A model generated the notes under the pieces. The model was not told where the DNA came from. It saw only the letters and a program-made list of their open reading frames with translations, and made no database searches. This document shows positions 11,750-19,764 of a stretch of 64,000 nucleotides of DNA, piece after piece; positions within the stretch are counted from its first letter, which is position 1; each line of letters starts with the position of its first letter. The stretch covers positions 1 through 64,000 of the forward strand of contig NZ_CP065521.1 of NCBI RefSeq assembly GCF_018986735.1, given 5' to 3'. A program made the position numbers and the translations under genes. The DNA comes from Schaalia sp. 19OD2882 (GTDB taxonomy: Bacteria > Actinomycetota > Actinomycetes > Actinomycetales > Actinomycetaceae).

Positions 11750-12458
11750 ATGGCCTTGGCCGAAACCCTCGGCGATGGCGGCCAGAAAGTGGCGGTGACC
11801 GACGTCGAGTGCACGTCCTGGCTGTACCCCGAGGATCGCGAGATCATCACGGAGTCGCACCCGGCGAAGTACGAGGGGCGCCGCATCACACTTGCCACGA
11901 GGGACGAGATGGTGGGCGCCCTCAAGGTTCTGGGAGTCGGATGGTTCGTCTGGTGGGAACGCATACGAGCCCACACCAACGCGCCAGTGCCCGATCCGCC
12001 GGGGGCCGTGGCGGCGCTGCCGAACGGGGTCGACATCATCATCGATGCCAACTACACCGAGATGGAGATCGTGAGCGAGGACCCGATGCCCGCGGTCTGC
12101 GGGCCGCAATTCGGGGAGCGCCCACTGATCCACATGGCGGCCGACTGCCCAAGCGCCGAGGTGCACCTTCGAGGTCCCGTGGGAGCAGGTGTCCGGCATG
12201 ATGAGGAACATGGTCGAGTTTCGCTCGCTCGGCGCAGTGAGGATCAGTTTCAGGGGAAACACTGAAGTCATCCTCGACGAAGACGCGGATGCGGTCCTCG
12301 TCTTCAGGAAGTTGCGCACCATCTCGGACAAGGGGCCGATTCTGGTCCATCGCGGCCTTCGGCGAACGGGTCCCATTCTGGACGTCACCGCGCCGGGCAA
12401 GAACATCGCGCCCGAACAACAGGAATTGGTGGAGGCGTGGAAGGCGACCGCCTCCTGA
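11750..12458 (+). pseudogene. Frameshifted hypothetical gene
   Basis: Two overlapping frames appear to be one broken gene. The first begins MALAETLGDGGQKV at 11750 and stays sensible to ADCPSAEV near 12163; the continuation, FEVPWEQVSGMM through to VEAWKATAS and stop at 12458, is in the next frame. Removing one C near 12164 joins them into about 235 codons (AEV-TFEVPWEQV). The product would be soluble and acidic and I recognise no family. No good ribosome-binding site precedes ATG 11750. An assembly or sequencing error is the alternative to real decay. Confidence 0.55.
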
Positions 12459-12483
12459 GGAGGGCGGTGTCACCGGCGAACCA

Positions 12484-12593
12484 TTTCGCACACAATGTGC
12501 GTCATCGGCGCGCTGGACGGGTGACGGGACTGGCAGAATTTCGGGCCTCCCGTGCCGTGTACTCCGCAGTCGTGACCAGCATTGTGTGCGAAA
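12484..12593 (+). repeat. Dispersed palindromic element, copy 1 (110 bp)
   Basis: Ends are a perfect 13-bp inverted repeat: TTTCGCACACAAT (12484-12496) and ATTGTGTGCGAAA (12581-12593). The interior has a conserved ATGTGC just inside the left end, AGC just before the right arm, and a central GAATTTCGGGC. It cannot encode a transposase, and no flanking target duplication is obvious. Confidence 0.75.
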
Positions 12594-12643
12594 CCGAGGC
12601 GCGGAAGGACCCGACCCCGCCCACACCGGGCCGCTCCTCCTGA

Positions 12644-12754
12644 TTCCGCACACAATGTGCACCATCAAGGTGTCGGCACTTGGATGAAAGTGGCCAGATT
12701 CCGGGCTTCATGGCGGCAGCGGCCCCGGGCCCGCACACAGCATTGTGTGCGGAA
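12644..12754 (+). repeat. Dispersed palindromic element, copy 2 (111 bp)
   Basis: Ends are TTCCGCACACAAT (12644-12656) and ATTGTGTGCGGAA (12742-12754), again perfectly complementary. Relative to copy 1 both arms changed at the matching position (T to C left, A to G right), a compensatory change. The centre reads GATTCCGGGCTTC. It lies 50 bp after copy 1 in the same orientation. Confidence 0.75.
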
Positions 12755-12889
12755 TGTTCTGCGGTCGGGGCAGGGCGCCATGCTTTTGACTGTTGATGAC
12801 TCCTCCGCTCACCAGGTCAGCCACCACCCTGACCGTCAACGGGCCGCCGGGCACTCCAGCCTCAGCCGTGTGCCGGCGAAAAGGCCATG

Positions 12890-12927
12890 ACGAAGCGGCG
12901 CCCCGCGCAGGAGGGACGCCGCTTCGT
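12890..12927 (-). terminator. Terminator downstream of fda
   Basis: ACGAAGCGGCG (12890-12900) pairs perfectly with CGCCGCTTCGT (12917-12927) around a 16-nt loop, 78 bp beyond the aldolase stop on the minus strand. Confidence 0.75.
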
Positions 12928-13004
12928 GCAATGACGAGCCGACGGTGCAGGTCAGTGCGAAGGATTCTTCACGTCGATCCGCAATCGCCTGCGCCGGACT
13001 CGTC

Positions 13005-13892
13005 TCACGCGATCGAAGCCTCGTAGGTGGCCTTGATCGTTGCCGCAAGGGTCTGGTCGAACTCCTCCTGGCTCTGCTGGGCGGTCAGACCGTCGAGCAG
13101 GGCGCGGGAGAAGCTGGCGATGACCCCGTGGTTGCGGGCGAGCTTCTGGTTGGCCAGTTCACGCGGGTAGCCACCGGACAGGGCGACCACACGCGAGACG
13201 TTCTTGTGGGCAACCAGGTCGGCGTAGAAGTCGTCCTGCTCGGGCAGGGTGAGTTTGAGGGCGACCTTCTTGTCCCCCAGTGCATCGAGGTGCGCGAGCA
13301 ACTCGGCCTTGAGAATGGCTTCGGCCTGCGCTTTGTCGGGAGTCTTGATGTCGACCTCGGGTTCGACGATCGGCATGAGACCTGCGGCAATGACCTTCTC
13401 GGCGACCTCGAACTGCTGGTCGACCACACGCTTGATGCCCTCGGCATTGGCGGCGTGGATGACGGAACGTTCCTTGGTGCCGAAAACGCCCTTTTCCTTC
13501 GCGTGTGCCAGCAGGGCGTCCAGCTCGGGCATGTCCTTCATGAGCTGGACTTCGTCGATTTCGTCGGCAAGGCCCTTGTCGATCTTGAGGAAGGGGACGA
13601 TGCCCTTGACGGCCCACAGGTATTCGGCGGTGCCGCGTCCTGAGATCTCGCGGTCCATGGTGCCTTCGAAAAGGATGGCGCCCAGGATGTGCTCCTTGGT
13701 GAACACCTCCGAGGTGATGACCCGGGTGCGGGCGGTGTGGATGATGTCGAACATTTCGGCTTCAGTGGAGTACTGCGAGGCGTCGACGCCGTAGCCGGCC
13801 AGAGCGCGGGGGGTGGATCCACCCGACTGGTCGAGGGCGGCGATGAAGCCGGGGTCGTTCTCGAAGCGCTGGAGCATCTCGGCGTGGGACAT
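13005..13892 (-). CDS. fda: Class I fructose-bisphosphate aldolase
   Basis: Metal-independent aldolase that cleaves fructose 1,6-bisphosphate to two triose phosphates through a Schiff base. The 295-residue protein is the short bacterial class I form: AALDQSGGSTPRAL near the N terminus, EGTMDREISG, IDKGL, VEPEVDI near 177-182, and the Schiff-base lysine in VALKLTLPE (K213). ATG has AGGAG 6 bp upstream. It is a single-gene unit with its own terminator. A 7-1-7 Zur/Fur-like box lies 46 bp upstream, which may link expression to zinc or iron status. No class II aldolase is in the window. Confidence 0.93.
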   Translation of the reverse strand: MSHAEMLQRFENDPGFIAALDQSGGSTPRALAGYGVDASQYSTEAEMFDIIHTARTRVITSEVFTKEHILGAILFEGTMDREISGRGTAEYLWAVKGIVPFLKIDKGLADEIDEVQLMKDMPELDALLAHAKEKGVFGTKERSVIHAANAEGIKRVVDQQFEVAEKVIAAGLMPIVEPEVDIKTPDKAQAEAILKAELLAHLDALGDKKVALKLTLPEQDDFYADLVAHKNVSRVVALSGGYPRELANQKLARNHGVIASFSRALLDGLTAQQSQEEFDQTLAATIKATYEASIA

Positions 13893-13937
13893 GGGCTCTC
13901 CTGACCTGGTCGGCGGTGGGTACCCGATCAGCCTACA

Positions 13938-13952
13938 TGAGAATCATTCGCA
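13938..13952. promoter_or_regulatory. Zur/Fur-type 7-1-7 box upstream of fda
   Basis: TGAGAATCATTCGCA is an imperfect 7-1-7 palindrome (TGAGAAT, C, ATTCGCA; 6 of 7 arm positions complementary). It resembles Fur-superfamily boxes such as TGAAAATNATTTTCA. It lies 46-60 bp before the fda start and 73 bp upstream of nothing else on that strand, so fda is the only evident target. Confidence 0.4.
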
Positions 13953-13984
13953 TCAACAGTGGCCCAAGGGGTGCCTCGCCCCGG

Positions 13985-14863
13985 TCAATGGGTGACGGGG
14001 TCCGCTTCTCCCGCATCGCCGGGCACCCTTCCGTACAGTGTCCTGACCAATTCGACGAGGGCGGCGTGGCTGACTCGCACACTCTGTTGGTCCCAGACCA
14101 GGTCGGGGTCGGGTTCGAGGTGGCTGAGCAGCAATTGGACGAGCATCCTTTCGGGCTCGGACCAGTCCAGCGGGTGTGAACATCCGAAGAGGTGGACGCG
14201 TTGGCGGCGCTCGATCCACCCGGGATCGGGCAGGGCGCGCAACAGCACGCCCTTCATCATCACCCCGGCTGCGCGTGCCAGGGAGTCGAAGGCGTCCTCT
14301 TCACCGTGGCGGACGTCGATGACGGGCCGGTACCCGATCATGGAGGCCAGGTTCCGGTAGATCGCGGCGCGGGAAGTGTCCAGGCGCCTGTCGGCCTCGC
14401 GCAGGGCCACCCCCACCTGGTCACGTACGGAGGCGGGTTCCAAGGTGGGATGCAATGCGGACAAGGACATGGCGGTGCGCCACTGGCGCGAGTGCATGAG
14501 GCGCTTGATGTCGGCGTCCAAGGTGAATCGCAGTGCCTCGACGACGAGGTCCCGCCGCTCCTGGTCCAGGTGGAGGCGGGGCATGCGCGCCTCGACCAGT
14601 TCCATGAGCAAGCGGATGTCCTCCTCCCCTTCGGGGATGAGGTCGGTCCGGGTCACCGCGGCCACGAGGACGTCGGTCAAGAACTCCTGGCGACTGGGCC
14701 AGCGTCGATAAGCCGTCGCCCGAGAGACTCCCGAGACGGCGATGGCCTCTTCCATGCGGATGTTCTCCAGACCCACCTCCAGGCCTTCGGTGCTGAGGGT
14801 TTTCAGCGCGGCGTCGATGATCCGGTCTGCGGCCCCGGGGGTCTTGCGCGTCGAAGGAGTCAT
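13985..14863 (-). CDS. TetR family transcriptional regulator
   Basis: A 292-residue regulator with an N-terminal TetR helix-turn-helix (ADRIIDAALKTL ... MEEAIAVSGVSRATAYRRWPSRQEFL) and a long helical C-terminal domain. ATG 14863 was chosen because upstream in-frame sequence translates the divergent gene's promoter. Two identical TGAGACA-N3-TGTCTCA palindromes lie at and just upstream of the start, one overlapping the ATG itself, which strongly suggests autorepression and control of the divergently transcribed cytochrome b5-like gene. The ligand is unknown. Confidence 0.88.
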   Translation of the reverse strand: MTPSTRKTPGAADRIIDAALKTLSTEGLEVGLENIRMEEAIAVSGVSRATAYRRWPSRQEFLTDVLVAAVTRTDLIPEGEEDIRLLMELVEARMPRLHLDQERRDLVVEALRFTLDADIKRLMHSRQWRTAMSLSALHPTLEPASVRDQVGVALREADRRLDTSRAAIYRNLASMIGYRPVIDVRHGEEDAFDSLARAAGVMMKGVLLRALPDPGWIERRQRVHLFGCSHPLDWSEPERMLVQLLLSHLEPDPDLVWDQQSVRVSHAALVELVRTLYGRVPGDAGEADPVTH

Positions 14864-14879
14864 GAGACATACTGTCTCA
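14863..14879. promoter_or_regulatory. TetR operator palindrome O1
   Basis: TGAGACA-TAC-TGTCTCA, a perfect 7-3-7 palindrome whose first base pair is part of the tetR start codon. Centre to O2 centre is 25 bp. Confidence 0.75.
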
Positions 14880-14887
14880 CACATTGA

Positions 14888-14904
14888 TGAGACACTGTGT
14901 CTCA
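14888..14904. promoter_or_regulatory. TetR operator palindrome O2
   Basis: TGAGACA-CTG-TGTCTCA, identical in both arms to O1. It ends 2 bp before the GGAGAGG ribosome-binding site of the divergent cytochrome b5-like gene, so a bound repressor would cover that gene's promoter or leader. Confidence 0.75.
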
Positions 14905-14917
14905 TGGAGAGGACAAC

Positions 14918-15298
14918 ATGCGCATGCTTCCCTGGATCATTGGCGGCACCCTCGCCCTGGTCGCCGTCGCGGCGGTCGCCATCCTCCTCCTGTCGAACGC
15001 TTCGCCCAATGTCGGAGATCGGACCAAGCTGCACAGGACCTTCACCGCCGCCGAACAACACACGCTGGACACCGTGACCGTCTCACGCGCCGAACTGAGC
15101 GCCGCCACCTGTGGTGACGCCCTCCACTGCTGGATCGCCGTGGACGGAAAGGTCTATGACGTCTCTGGAGTGCCCTCCTGGGTGCGAGGAAAGCACCACG
15201 GCGTCAAACCCGGTGCTGACGTCACCGAGTCCTTCGTCAAGTCCCATCACGGAATCACCTACCTCCAGAAGCTGCCGGTCGTCGGCTCTCTGGAATGA
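14918..15298 (+). CDS. Membrane-anchored cytochrome b5-like heme/steroid-binding protein
   Basis: A 126-residue protein with an N-terminal membrane anchor (about residues 5-25, LPWIIGGTLALVAVAAVAIL) followed by an extracytoplasmic cytochrome b5-like domain: CWIAVDGKVYDVSG, WVRGKHHGVKPGADVTE and KSHHGITYLQKLPVVG. The HHG and HHG-containing segments hold the likely heme-ligating histidines of this short b5-like family. The start ATG 14918 has GGAGAGG 5 bp upstream. Two cysteines (CGDALHC) could form a disulfide outside the cell. Expression is probably repressed by the divergent TetR protein. Substrate and electron partner are unknown. Confidence 0.85.
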   Translation: MRMLPWIIGGTLALVAVAAVAILLLSNASPNVGDRTKLHRTFTAAEQHTLDTVTVSRAELSAATCGDALHCWIAVDGKVYDVSGVPSWVRGKHHGVKPGADVTESFVKSHHGITYLQKLPVVGSLE

Positions 15299-15349
15299 AC
15301 AGCGCAGACCCCACCTGCGCCCCCGTGGGGCGGGCACCCGTGCGACCAT

Positions 15350-16162
15350 GTGGGAATGTTGGACGTCGACCACCTGGCAGATGCGGACAATGCCGCATTC
15401 TTGGCACGTTTGGTGCCCACCATCGATCCGGCGCGCATCAAGGGAGCGCGCAACCCGGCCCTGCGCGAAATCGCGAAACGGGCTTGGCGGGACAGGCGAG
15501 AGGAGGCACTGGCCTTCCTCGACGCACTGCCCCACGCCACCTTGGACGAGGACCTGCTCCACAGCTTTCTGATCGCCCAAGAGCGTGACCTGGACACCGT
15601 GTACATGCGCATTGACGCCTTCTTGCCGTATGTGGACAACTGGGCATCGTGTGACTCGCTTTCGCCGAAGGCACTGGCCAAGGACCCCGAGCGCCTGGAA
15701 GTCTCCATCCGCCGGTGGATCGGGCCGGACAGTGCCGTGTACACACGCCGCTTCGCCGTGTGCATGCTCATGGAACACTTCCTGCGCGAGCACTTCCGAC
15801 CCGAATTCCACGCCCTGGTGGCCGGGATCGAGTCGGATGAGTACTACCTGCACATGGTCCAGGGTTGGTACTTCGCCACTGCCTTGGCCCACCAGCCTGA
15901 GGAGACCCTGCCATGGCTGGTGGAGGGCCGTCTTCCGCCCGCTGCCCGCCGCAAGGCGATCCAGAAGTCACTGGAGTCCCTCCGCATTCCCGACACCACC
16001 AAGGACCTGCTGCGCCAGGTGCGTGCCGGCCTGCCGCGCCAGTTCCGCCGCGTCCGCGCCCCATGTCCCCTCCACCCCCGCTGCACAGGAGAGCCGCGAA
16101 TGAACGCACTGGGGCCGGTTCGCCACCAAGAAGTCAGTGCGGGATCGGCGGGCCCCGGGTAG
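15350..16162 (+). CDS. DNA alkylation repair (AlkD-like) protein
   Basis: HEAT-like-repeat protein of the AlkC/AlkD superfamily, whose members excise N3- or N7-alkylated bases. Residues 20-225 match the all-helical family: WRDRREEALAFLDALP, the conserved DNWASCD segment, RRWIGPDSAVYTRRFAVCMLM and YFATALAHQPEETLPWL. The last 40 or so residues are Pro/Arg-rich and look non-conserved, so the domain ends before the stop. Start is uncertain: GTG 15350 and ATG 15356 are equivalent and neither has a clear ribosome-binding site. A strong bidirectional hairpin follows the gene. Confidence 0.8.
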   Translation: MGMLDVDHLADADNAAFLARLVPTIDPARIKGARNPALREIAKRAWRDRREEALAFLDALPHATLDEDLLHSFLIAQERDLDTVYMRIDAFLPYVDNWASCDSLSPKALAKDPERLEVSIRRWIGPDSAVYTRRFAVCMLMEHFLREHFRPEFHALVAGIESDEYYLHMVQGWYFATALAHQPEETLPWLVEGRLPPAARRKAIQKSLESLRIPDTTKDLLRQVRAGLPRQFRRVRAPCPLHPRCTGEPRMNALGPVRHQEVSAGSAGPG

Positions 16163-16213
16163 CCGCCACGGGCACCTGAGGCGGGTGCAATGCGCGCCAC
16201 CCGGAAGCGCACA

Positions 16214-16249
16214 CCAAGAGGGGCCGGTCCGAAGACCGACCCCTCTTGG
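16214..16249. terminator. Bidirectional terminator between AlkD-like gene and ychJ
   Basis: CCAAGAGGGGCCGGT (16214-16228) pairs with ACCGACCCCTCTTGG (16235-16249), a 15-bp stem with one mismatch and a 6-nt loop, between two convergent genes. Confidence 0.8.
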
Positions 16250-16441
16250 CATCCCATCAACACAGTGCGAGTCTCTCCCGATGCGGCTCCCTCTCCGGCA
16301 GAAACTCTTGCGGACCTCGTGTAGGTTGCTTCCGGCTTCCTGCCTTGTGATGTACAAGGTATTGGTCGAACCTTGGAGCATCCCAGTGTGAACCTAGGAG
16401 TTTCCTGAGAGCAGGACCATGCCGGTGTGCCGGTCAAGGGA

Positions 16442-16831
16442 TCATGTCGGATCCACCTCGCCGTCCACGTAGAACCAGCGCCCTGCGCGTCGCGTGAAAC
16501 GGGAACGCTCGTGCAGCTCGGATGTGAGTGCACCATCGCCACTGGAGCGGAAACCGGCGATGAACTCGACCACCCCCTCCTCGTCGCCGGGGCCACCGGC
16601 GACGACGTCGACGATTCGCAGACCGCACCACGTCACCGATCCATCGCAATGCGGAAGGGTCGGGCGCGTACGCGGATGCCAAGTGCGGAACAGGTGGTCC
16701 TCATTGGCCAGGACGAAGGCGCTGTAGCGCGAACGCATCAGGGCCTCCGCGGTGGGTGCCGGGAAGCCGTCCAGATACGGGCCGCAGCAATGGTTCAGGT
16801 CGCGCCCCGAAGAGCATGGGCAACGGGTCAT
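16442..16831 (-). CDS. YchJ family protein with SEC-C zinc motif
   Basis: A 129-residue member of the UPF0225/YchJ family. The N terminus is the SEC-C metal-binding motif CPCSSGRDLNHCCGPYLDG, followed by the conserved LMRSRYSAFV segment and an NTF2-like fold ending in GRWFYVDGEVDPT. Function is unproven; SEC-C motifs bind zinc and occur at the end of SecA. It is monocistronic between a terminator and the promoter region of the sugar operon. Confidence 0.88.
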   Translation of the reverse strand: MTRCPCSSGRDLNHCCGPYLDGFPAPTAEALMRSRYSAFVLANEDHLFRTWHPRTRPTLPHCDGSVTWCGLRIVDVVAGGPGDEEGVVEFIAGFRSSGDGALTSELHERSRFTRRAGRWFYVDGEVDPT

Positions 16832-17044
16832 GAGGTCAGGGTAGTGGGACGCGGGAACGAGTCCATCTCCTCAGCATCTCTTCACTGCCCGCCCTGCTCG
16901 CCGGTGTCCCTCTCGACTGGTGAGTTGTCGTGGCGTTGAGTTCCGGCTGCACCGCAAGGGTGTCGAGTGCGACGGGCGTCACAGTTCCATAACAACTTTG
17001 CCGGATCGGATGCGGCTGCGCGGCAGGGGGATAGCGTATGCCCA

Positions 17045-17066
17045 TCAGGTAATTTTTTTGACCTGA
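17045..17066. promoter_or_regulatory. Inverted repeat upstream of the sugar ABC operon
   Basis: TCAGGT (17045-17050) and ACCTGA (17061-17066) flank a T-rich 10-bp centre, 34 bp before the lipoprotein start. It is the best operator candidate for the ROK or another sugar regulator. The rest of the 268-bp gap from 16832 shows no clear promoter hexamers. Confidence 0.4.
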
Positions 17067-17099
17067 AAAGAAGCATCGGATGTCAAGGGAGATATGACG

Positions 17100-18173
17100 A
17101 TGAAGACCAACCGGCTGGGCATCGGCGCCGCCCTGGCGGCCACGGCCGCGATGATCGCCGCATGCACCACCCCGACACCGGAGGCTGCGACCTCCGGCGC
17201 GACCAGCGCTTCCGAAGGCCCCTGGACCATCGGGGTCTCCAATGCCTTCGTGGGAAGTGAGTACCGCACCCAGATGATCGAAGACATCCAGAGCGTCTTC
17301 GACGAGTACAAGCAGCAGGGACTGGTCAAAGAACTGGTCCTGGAGAACGCCGACGCCGACGCCAACGGACAGATCCAACAGATTCGCAACCTCATCAACA
17401 AGAGGGTCGACGTCATCATTGTCGACCCGAACTCCGCAACCGCCCTGTCCGCCGTCTTCGAGGAGGCAGTCGGTCAAGGAATCAAGGTCTACGCCATCGA
17501 CCAGGCTGTCGAGTCAACCAAGGTCACGAACATCGGCATCGACCAGAAGGAACTCGGCAAGGCCAGCGCCGAATGGTTCGCCGAACAGGTCGGGGAAGGC
17601 GCAGAGATCGCCGTGGTCTCCGGCACCACGGGCAACCCGGCCACTGAAGCACGGTGGGCCGGCGCCAAAGAAGTCTTCGACGCGAAGAAGATCAAGGTGG
17701 TGGCCACTGCTGACGGAGGCTGGGACCAGGCCACTGGGCAGACGGTTGCGACTCAACTGCTGGCGACCTACCCCAACATCAAGGGCATCTGGACCTACGA
17801 CGGCATGGCTCAAGGAGTCCTGCGCGCAGTGCAAGCCGCCGGCAAGGACAACTCCTTCGTCGTCGCCGGTGAAGCACGCGTGGGATTCATGCGAATGTGG
17901 AGTGAGCTCAAGGACAAGGGCTTCAAGTCGGTTGGCGTCGTCAATCCGCCAGGAACCGGTGGCACCGCCCTGCACTTCGCCATCGCACAGCTGCAGGGAA
18001 AGACCGTCGACCCGGCCAAGATCACCGACGGGCACACCATCGTCCTGCCCCTGCAGCCCCTGCTCACCAACGACACCTTCGATGCCGAGTGGGCAAAGGT
18101 GAAGGACAAGCCGGACACATACGTCCTGGACTCCGTCCTGACCGCGGAACAGGTCGCGGCATTCCTCAAGTGA
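17100..18173 (+). CDS. Sugar ABC transporter substrate-binding lipoprotein (CUT2 type)
   Basis: Extracellular solute receptor for a ribose/inositol-type importer. A signal peptide ends in the lipobox IAAC (MKTNRLGIGAALAATAAMIAAC), giving a lipid-anchored protein. The mature part is a periplasmic-binding-protein/LacI fold: WTIGVSNAFVGSEYR, the VDVIIVDPNSATALS segment, VSGTTGNPATEAR and IKGIWTYDGMAQGVLRAVQ. ATG 17100 is chosen over ATG 17094 for spacing from AAGGGAG. It heads a co-directional run of six genes. A stable hairpin directly after the stop probably protects this mRNA segment. The sugar cannot be read from sequence. Confidence 0.9.
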   Translation: MKTNRLGIGAALAATAAMIAACTTPTPEAATSGATSASEGPWTIGVSNAFVGSEYRTQMIEDIQSVFDEYKQQGLVKELVLENADADANGQIQQIRNLINKRVDVIIVDPNSATALSAVFEEAVGQGIKVYAIDQAVESTKVTNIGIDQKELGKASAEWFAEQVGEGAEIAVVSGTTGNPATEARWAGAKEVFDAKKIKVVATADGGWDQATGQTVATQLLATYPNIKGIWTYDGMAQGVLRAVQAAGKDNSFVVAGEARVGFMRMWSELKDKGFKSVGVVNPPGTGGTALHFAIAQLQGKTVDPAKITDGHTIVLPLQPLLTNDTFDAEWAKVKDKPDTYVLDSVLTAEQVAAFLK

Positions 18174-18176
18174 GCC

Positions 18177-18212
18177 CTGCCCCGGCGGGACAACGTGGTC
18201 TCGCCGGGGCAG
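18177..18212 (+). terminator. Intercistronic hairpin between SBP and ABC ATPase genes
   Basis: CTGCCCCGGCG pairs perfectly with CGCCGGGGCAG around a 14-nt loop, starting 3 bp after the SBP stop. More likely a partial terminator or mRNA stabiliser than an operon end, since the ATPase start with its own AGGAGGAG site follows 25 bp on. Confidence 0.65.
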
Positions 18213-18237
18213 TCATCAACATTGAACAGGAGGAGCA

Positions 18238-19764
18238 ATGGCGCTCCTGGAGATGAGCGAGGTCACCAAGAGATTCGGCGGTGTCTGCGCACTCTCGGAT
18301 GCGAGCCTGACGGTCGACGAGGGCGAGATCCACGGCCTTCTCGGTCCCAACGGCTCCGGCAAGTCGACCTTGAACAAGGTCCTGGCAGGAACAGTCAGCC
18401 CGGACCATGCGCGGATCAGGATCGCCGGTCACGACGTACGCATCACCTGCCCCATGGATGCCAACCGACACGGAACAGCCGCCGTCCACCAGCAACTCTC
18501 CGTCGTCCCGCACCTCGACATCGGACAGAATCTTGTGCTGGGACTTGAGGAATCGCGATGGGGGTTCCTGCGGACCCGAGGGACCTCCGATCGAGTGGAC
18601 GAGGTTTTCGACCTCATCGCACCGGGTCTTGGCGTCGGAGTGCACCTGAACACTTCCGTCTCGGCCCTGTCCCCCGGGCAACGTCAACTGGTCGAATTCG
18701 CAAAGGTCATCGGGCGCCGCCCGAGGATCCTGGTCCTGGACGAAGCCACCGCTTCACTGCGACGCGACCAGGTCGAACTCGTCTTCGACATCACCAGAGG
18801 CATGGCAGAACACGGGACTGCGGTCGTCATCGTCTCCCACCGCATGGAGGAGATTCGTGAACTTTGCGATTCCGCCACCATCCTGAGGGGCGGCCGCACG
18901 ATCGCCCGAGTGGACATGGCATCCACTGACGATGCCGGCCTCATCACCATCATGGTGGGACGCTCCGACGTGACAACAGTTCCCAGCACAGCACCGGACA
19001 AGACCACCGCCCCCTGCGTCCAGGTGCGTCAACTGACGGGAGCCGGCTTCCGCGACATCTCCTTCAAGGCACGACCCGGAGAAGTCATCGGCTTGGGCGG
19101 CCTGCAGGGACAAGGACAGTCCAACCTGCTCCACGCCCTCTTCGGTTCGCAGCAAGCCACGTCGGGGACCGTGCGTGTCGACGACACCGAGTTCCGACCA
19201 GGGCGCCCACGCGACGCCATGGCTGTGGGGATGGCCCTGGTGCCGGGCGACCGAGACAGTCAAGGGCTCATGGGGAAACGCTCGATCCTTGAGAACCTCT
19301 CCATCGCGTCCCTGCGCGCGCGTACGAGACCAGGTGGCCTGGTCGACATGCGCGCCGAACGGTCCTGTGCCAACGAACAGGTCCAACGCCTCGGGATCAA
19401 GATCAGTGACCTGGCGGACCCGGTCACCAGCCTCTCGGGCGGAAACCAGCAGAAGGTGGTCCTGGGAAAGTGGCTCGTCCGTGAACCCCGACTCATCCTC
19501 CTCGACGATCCGACCAAAGGCGTCGACGTGGGAGCCAAAAGAGAGATCTACCAGATCATCCACCAGCTGACAGCAGCGGGAAGCGTCGTTCTGCTCAACT
19601 CCAGCGATGACGAGGAACTCACTGCAATGTGTCACAGGGTCCTCGTCATGTTCGAGGGACGTGTTGTACGAGAACTGATCGGCGAGCAGATCACGCCGGG
19701 CAACCTCGTCGAAGCCGCAATTGCAGGGCGCGGCCACGGAAGGGAGACTCGCGGTGGACACTGA
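18238..19764 (+). CDS. Sugar ABC transporter ATP-binding protein (tandem domains)
   Basis: Double-domain ATPase of the RbsA/MglA type (508 residues). Domain 1 has Walker A GPNGSGKS, signature LSPGQRQLVEFAK and Walker B ILVLDEATA. Domain 2 has a degenerate Walker A (GLQGQGQS) as is usual in this family, signature LSGGNQQKVVLGKW and Walker B LILLDDPTKGVD. One ATPase chain of this type energises both permeases. AGGAGGAG precedes ATG 18238. The 3' end overlaps the first permease by 11 bp. Confidence 0.93.
   Translation: MALLEMSEVTKRFGGVCALSDASLTVDEGEIHGLLGPNGSGKSTLNKVLAGTVSPDHARIRIAGHDVRITCPMDANRHGTAAVHQQLSVVPHLDIGQNLVLGLEESRWGFLRTRGTSDRVDEVFDLIAPGLGVGVHLNTSVSALSPGQRQLVEFAKVIGRRPRILVLDEATASLRRDQVELVFDITRGMAEHGTAVVIVSHRMEEIRELCDSATILRGGRTIARVDMASTDDAGLITIMVGRSDVTTVPSTAPDKTTAPCVQVRQLTGAGFRDISFKARPGEVIGLGGLQGQGQSNLLHALFGSQQATSGTVRVDDTEFRPGRPRDAMAVGMALVPGDRDSQGLMGKRSILENLSIASLRARTRPGGLVDMRAERSCANEQVQRLGIKISDLADPVTSLSGGNQQKVVLGKWLVREPRLILLDDPTKGVDVGAKREIYQIIHQLTAAGSVVLLNSSDDEELTAMCHRVLVMFEGRVVRELIGEQITPGNLVEAAIAGRGHGRETRGGH

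Larger units (their letters stand above)
12459..13004. other. Gene-free stretch holding two palindromic elements and the fda terminator
   Basis: No credible gene is seen. It contains element copies 1 and 2 (listed separately), about 130 bp without recognisable signal (12755-12889), the aldolase terminator (12890-12927) and the aldolase 3' flank. Confidence 0.6.

Noticed and set aside
12484..12754. Element copies 1 and 2 as a two-unit CRISPR array
   Set aside because: The repeats are inverted within each unit, the interiors are partly conserved rather than unique spacers, and no cas gene is nearby.
10797..12880. An integrated element flanked by a tRNA-Ala 3' repeat
   Set aside because: No second copy of the tRNA 3' sequence and no integrase gene was found in the strip.
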